From JAXMAF01 sp046350555 (lineage in GTDB: Bacteria; Planctomycetota; Phycisphaerae; Phycisphaerales; SM1A02): DNA of 64,000 nt. This document shows, piece by piece, positions 61,951-64,000 of the stretch (its first letter is position 1; every line of letters begins with the position of its first letter). Position numbers and translations under genes: made by a program. The notes under the pieces are model-generated. The model had not been told where the DNA came from. It saw only the letters and a list, made by a program, of their open reading frames with translations, and did not search any database. The stretch is taken from the NCBI GenBank assembly GCA_046350555.1, contig JAXMAF010000022.1, positions 16,767 through 80,766 on the forward strand, given 5' to 3'.

Positions 61951-63921
61951 TCAACCCGTCCACCCCGCGAGCAGCAAGCCCAGGTCCGCGCCGTTCACGA
62001 CGCCGTCGTTGTTCAGGTCGCCGGCCGGTCCGGCGGTTCCCCACGCCGCCAGCAGGATCCCGACGTCGGCCCCGTTGACGTGGCCGTCGCAGTTGACGTC
62101 GATCGAATGGACGGAGCAGATCGCGAAGCTGTACGTTCCCGTTCCGTTGCCCGAGGGATCCTCGACGCGGATCGTGTAGGTGCCTCCGCCGAGGACGAAG
62201 ACGCCGGGATCCGGTCCGCACTGTCCGAAGGGCTGACTGAAGAGTGTCGTCCCCGAAGGATCCTTGACCGTCCAGATGAACGTGCAGTTCGTCGTCGAGA
62301 TCTCGTTGAAGTTCACCTCGTCGCCGGCGTTCGTGGCAAGCGCGTAGATGTCGACAGCACCCGGCGTCTCGAGGTTGCCGGCGCCCGGCGCGGGGAAGCC
62401 GTTGGACACCGGCTGTCCGTACAGGATGTCGAAGTTCTGGGCGCTCTCCGGCGTCACCAGCACGAAGGAGTACGTTCCGGTGCCATTGCCGGAGAGATCC
62501 TCGACGCGGATGGTGTAGGTGCCGCCGGCCAGGACGAACGTTCCGGCATCGGGGCCGCACTGGCCGAGCTGCTGGCTGAAGAGGACGGCGTTCGATGGAT
62601 CGGTCACGGTCCAGGAGATGCTGCAGTTGGTGGTCGAGACCTCGTCGAAGAAGACCTGGGTCGCGGGCGGCGCGGTGAAGGTGTAGATGTCGACGGCGCC
62701 CGGCGTCTCGATGTTGCCGGCGCCCGCGGCCGGCGCGCCGTTGTTCACGACCTGATCCAGGTTGATGTTGAAGTGCTGGGCGCTCTCCGGTGTGACCAGC
62801 ACGAAGGCGTACGTTCCCGTGCCGTTGCCCGAGGAGTCCTCGACGCGGATCGTGTAGGTGCCGCCGGCCAGGACGAACGTTCCGGCGTCGGGTCCGCACT
62901 GGCCGAGCTGCTGGCTGAAGACGATCGCATCCGATGCGTCGCGCACCGTCCAGGAGATGTTGCAGTTGGTGGTGGAGATCTCGTCGAAGAAGACCGGTGT
63001 GTCGGGCGGCGCCGTGAACGTGTATGTGTCGACCGCGCCGGGAGACTCGATGTTGCCCGCGCCGGTCGCCGGAACGCCGTTGCTCACGACCTGATCCAGC
63101 CCGATGTCGAAGTGCTGGGTGCTCGCCGACGTGATCAGCACGAACGAGTAGGTTCCGGTCCCGTTGCCGGAGAGGTCCTCGACGCGGATCGTGTACGTGC
63201 CGCCGGCCAGGACGAAGGTCCCGGCATCGGGGCCGCACTGGCCGAGCTGTTGGCTGAAGAGCACGGCGTTCGATGGATCGGTCACGGTCCACGAGATGTT
63301 GCAGTTGCTCGTCTGGACCTCGTCGAAGAAGACCTCGGTGGAGGGTGCCGCGGTGAGCGTGTAGATGTCTACCGCGCCTGGAAACTCGAGGTTGCCCGCG
63401 CCGGGCGCCGGATTGCCGTTGCTCACGAGCTGGTCCAGGGCGATGTCGAACTCCTGCGCGCTGTCGGGCGTCACCAGCACGAACGAGTAGATGGCGGTGC
63501 CGACGCCACCGGGGATCTGCACGGTGAGCGTGTACGCGCCGCCTCCGAGGATGAACGTTCCCGCGTCGGGCCCGCACTGGCCCAGCTGCTGGCTGAAGAT
63601 GGTCGCCTGCGAGGCGTCCTTGAGCGTCCAGGTCACGTCGCAGTTGTTCGTGTTGATCTCGTTGAAGAAGACCTGTGCGCCGGGATCGGCGGTGAACGAA
63701 TAGATGTCCACCGCGCCCGGAACTTCGAGATTCCCGGCGCCGGCCGCGGGAACGCCGTTGCTCACGACCTGGTCCAGCGAGATCGTGAACATCTCGGTGG
63801 CGGCGAGGGTGGGTGCGGTGGCGACGAACGCCGGAAGGACGGAGAGGACCGCGATCAGGCGTCGCTGTGTGAGCGCGAGGCGGCGGCGGGGGTGACGGGT
63901 CTCTTCGATGAGTCGTGGCAT
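61951..63921 (-). CDS. Secreted five-repeat protein with dockerin-like tail
   Basis: A 656-residue exported protein. The signal peptide is RLIAVLSVLPAFVATAPTLA. It then has five tandem domains of about 114 residues, each with the order LDQVVSNGVPAAGAGN, PGAVDIYTFTA, VFFDEISTTNCNISWTV, LFSQQLGQCGPDAGTFVLAG and GTYTIRVEDLSGNGTGTYSF. Each domain carries two cysteines. This looks like bacterial pre-peptidase-C-type beta-sandwich repeats. The C-terminus is a dockerin-like pair (DVNCDGHVNGADVGILLAAW and DLNNDGVVNGADLGLLLAGW), as in the protein at 41.7 kb. A strong Shine-Dalgarno (AAAGGAAG) precedes the ATG. Function is unknown, with probable surface or secreted location. Confidence 0.85.
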   Translation of the reverse strand: MPRLIEETRHPRRRLALTQRRLIAVLSVLPAFVATAPTLAATEMFTISLDQVVSNGVPAAGAGNLEVPGAVDIYSFTADPGAQVFFNEINTNNCDVTWTLKDASQATIFSQQLGQCGPDAGTFILGGGAYTLTVQIPGGVGTAIYSFVLVTPDSAQEFDIALDQLVSNGNPAPGAGNLEFPGAVDIYTLTAAPSTEVFFDEVQTSNCNISWTVTDPSNAVLFSQQLGQCGPDAGTFVLAGGTYTIRVEDLSGNGTGTYSFVLITSASTQHFDIGLDQVVSNGVPATGAGNIESPGAVDTYTFTAPPDTPVFFDEISTTNCNISWTVRDASDAIVFSQQLGQCGPDAGTFVLAGGTYTIRVEDSSGNGTGTYAFVLVTPESAQHFNINLDQVVNNGAPAAGAGNIETPGAVDIYTFTAPPATQVFFDEVSTTNCSISWTVTDPSNAVLFSQQLGQCGPDAGTFVLAGGTYTIRVEDLSGNGTGTYSFVLVTPESAQNFDILYGQPVSNGFPAPGAGNLETPGAVDIYALATNAGDEVNFNEISTTNCTFIWTVKDPSGTTLFSQPFGQCGPDPGVFVLGGGTYTIRVEDPSGNGTGTYSFAICSVHSIDVNCDGHVNGADVGILLAAWGTAGPAGDLNNDGVVNGADLGLLLAGWTG

Positions 63922-63967
63922 GGCTTCCTTTCGGCGATCGGCGCAACGGGTGTCGTCCCCGGAAACA

Positions 63968-63977
63968 CCCCCCCCCC
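63968..63977. repeat. Run of ten C upstream of the five-repeat protein
   Basis: Ten consecutive C residues, about 47 bp upstream of the minus-strand start. Long homopolymers are prone to slippage, and the position between start codon and presumed promoter could affect expression. It could also simply be a sequencing artefact. Confidence 0.6.
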
Positions 63978-64000
63978 GACGGAGTGTAAAGACTGGGCGG

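Overview
The window is a GC-rich, densely coded chromosomal segment. It is most consistent with a planctomycete of the Phycisphaerae type. That inference rests on two secreted repeat proteins ending in dockerin-like tails built on NGADLG, an rpoZ-coaC pair, a futalosine-pathway menaquinone gene (mqnD), a bacterial deoxyhypusine-synthase-like gene, and a BatA-E/MoxR locus. No 16S rRNA is present, so the placement is by gene content only.

Layout. 0-7 kb: tail of an IS transposase cut by the window edge, a ComEA-like helix-hairpin-helix protein, mfd (one frameshift), a methyltransferase, a membrane protein (frameshifted) and a stand-alone NrdJ C-terminal domain. 7.7-13.7 kb, minus strand: a translation block glmU-like/prs/rplY/pth/rpsF/ssb/rplI with tRNA-Gln upstream. 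14-24.8 kb: rpsT with a good promoter, a CPBP protease, a cystathionine gamma-lyase/beta-synthase pair around a structured repeat element, the rRNA methyltransferases rsmJ and rsmE, a cysteine-desulfurase-like gene, tRNA-Ala, an APH-fold kinase and a PDZ protein. 24.9-37 kb: an ABC-2 permease divergent from a six-gene plus-strand cluster of three SPFH/prohibitin-fold proteins, an ABC ATPase, a large permease and a large unknown exported protein. 37-41.4 kb: FAH hydrolase, yidD, rnpA, a ClC channel, rpoZ and coaC. 41.7-43.9 kb: a cysteine-rich dockerin protein, a hairpin and tRNA-Ser. 44-54.3 kb, minus strand: a MoxR-DUF58-BatA-BatB-BatC-BatD-BatE operon followed by an EamA fragment. 54.5-64 kb: a C25 (gingipain-like) peptidase, a beta-hydroxyacid dehydrogenase (frameshifted), mqnD, a helicase-less HrpA C-terminal protein (DUF3418), a deoxyhypusine-synthase-like gene and a five-repeat dockerin protein.

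How the parts work together. The 7.7-13.5 kb block joins nucleotide-sugar and PRPP supply to ribosomal proteins, tRNA recycling and SSB. The transsulfuration pair would convert homocysteine to cysteine. The Bat operon should form a MoxR/VWA envelope-stress or chaperone complex. The SPFH-ABC cluster looks like a dedicated membrane assembly whose purpose I could not name.

Three things stand out beyond ordinary annotation. The first is a family of intergenic elements of about 107 bp (six copies here) whose ends coincide with stop codons of three genes. The second is the SPFH/ABC cluster. The third is the orphan HrpA C-terminal half. At least a dozen apparent one-base frameshifts occur in otherwise conserved genes (mfd, ssb, batA, batC, batD, batE and others). 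The most economical explanation is residual sequence error, so broken reading frames here should be treated with caution.
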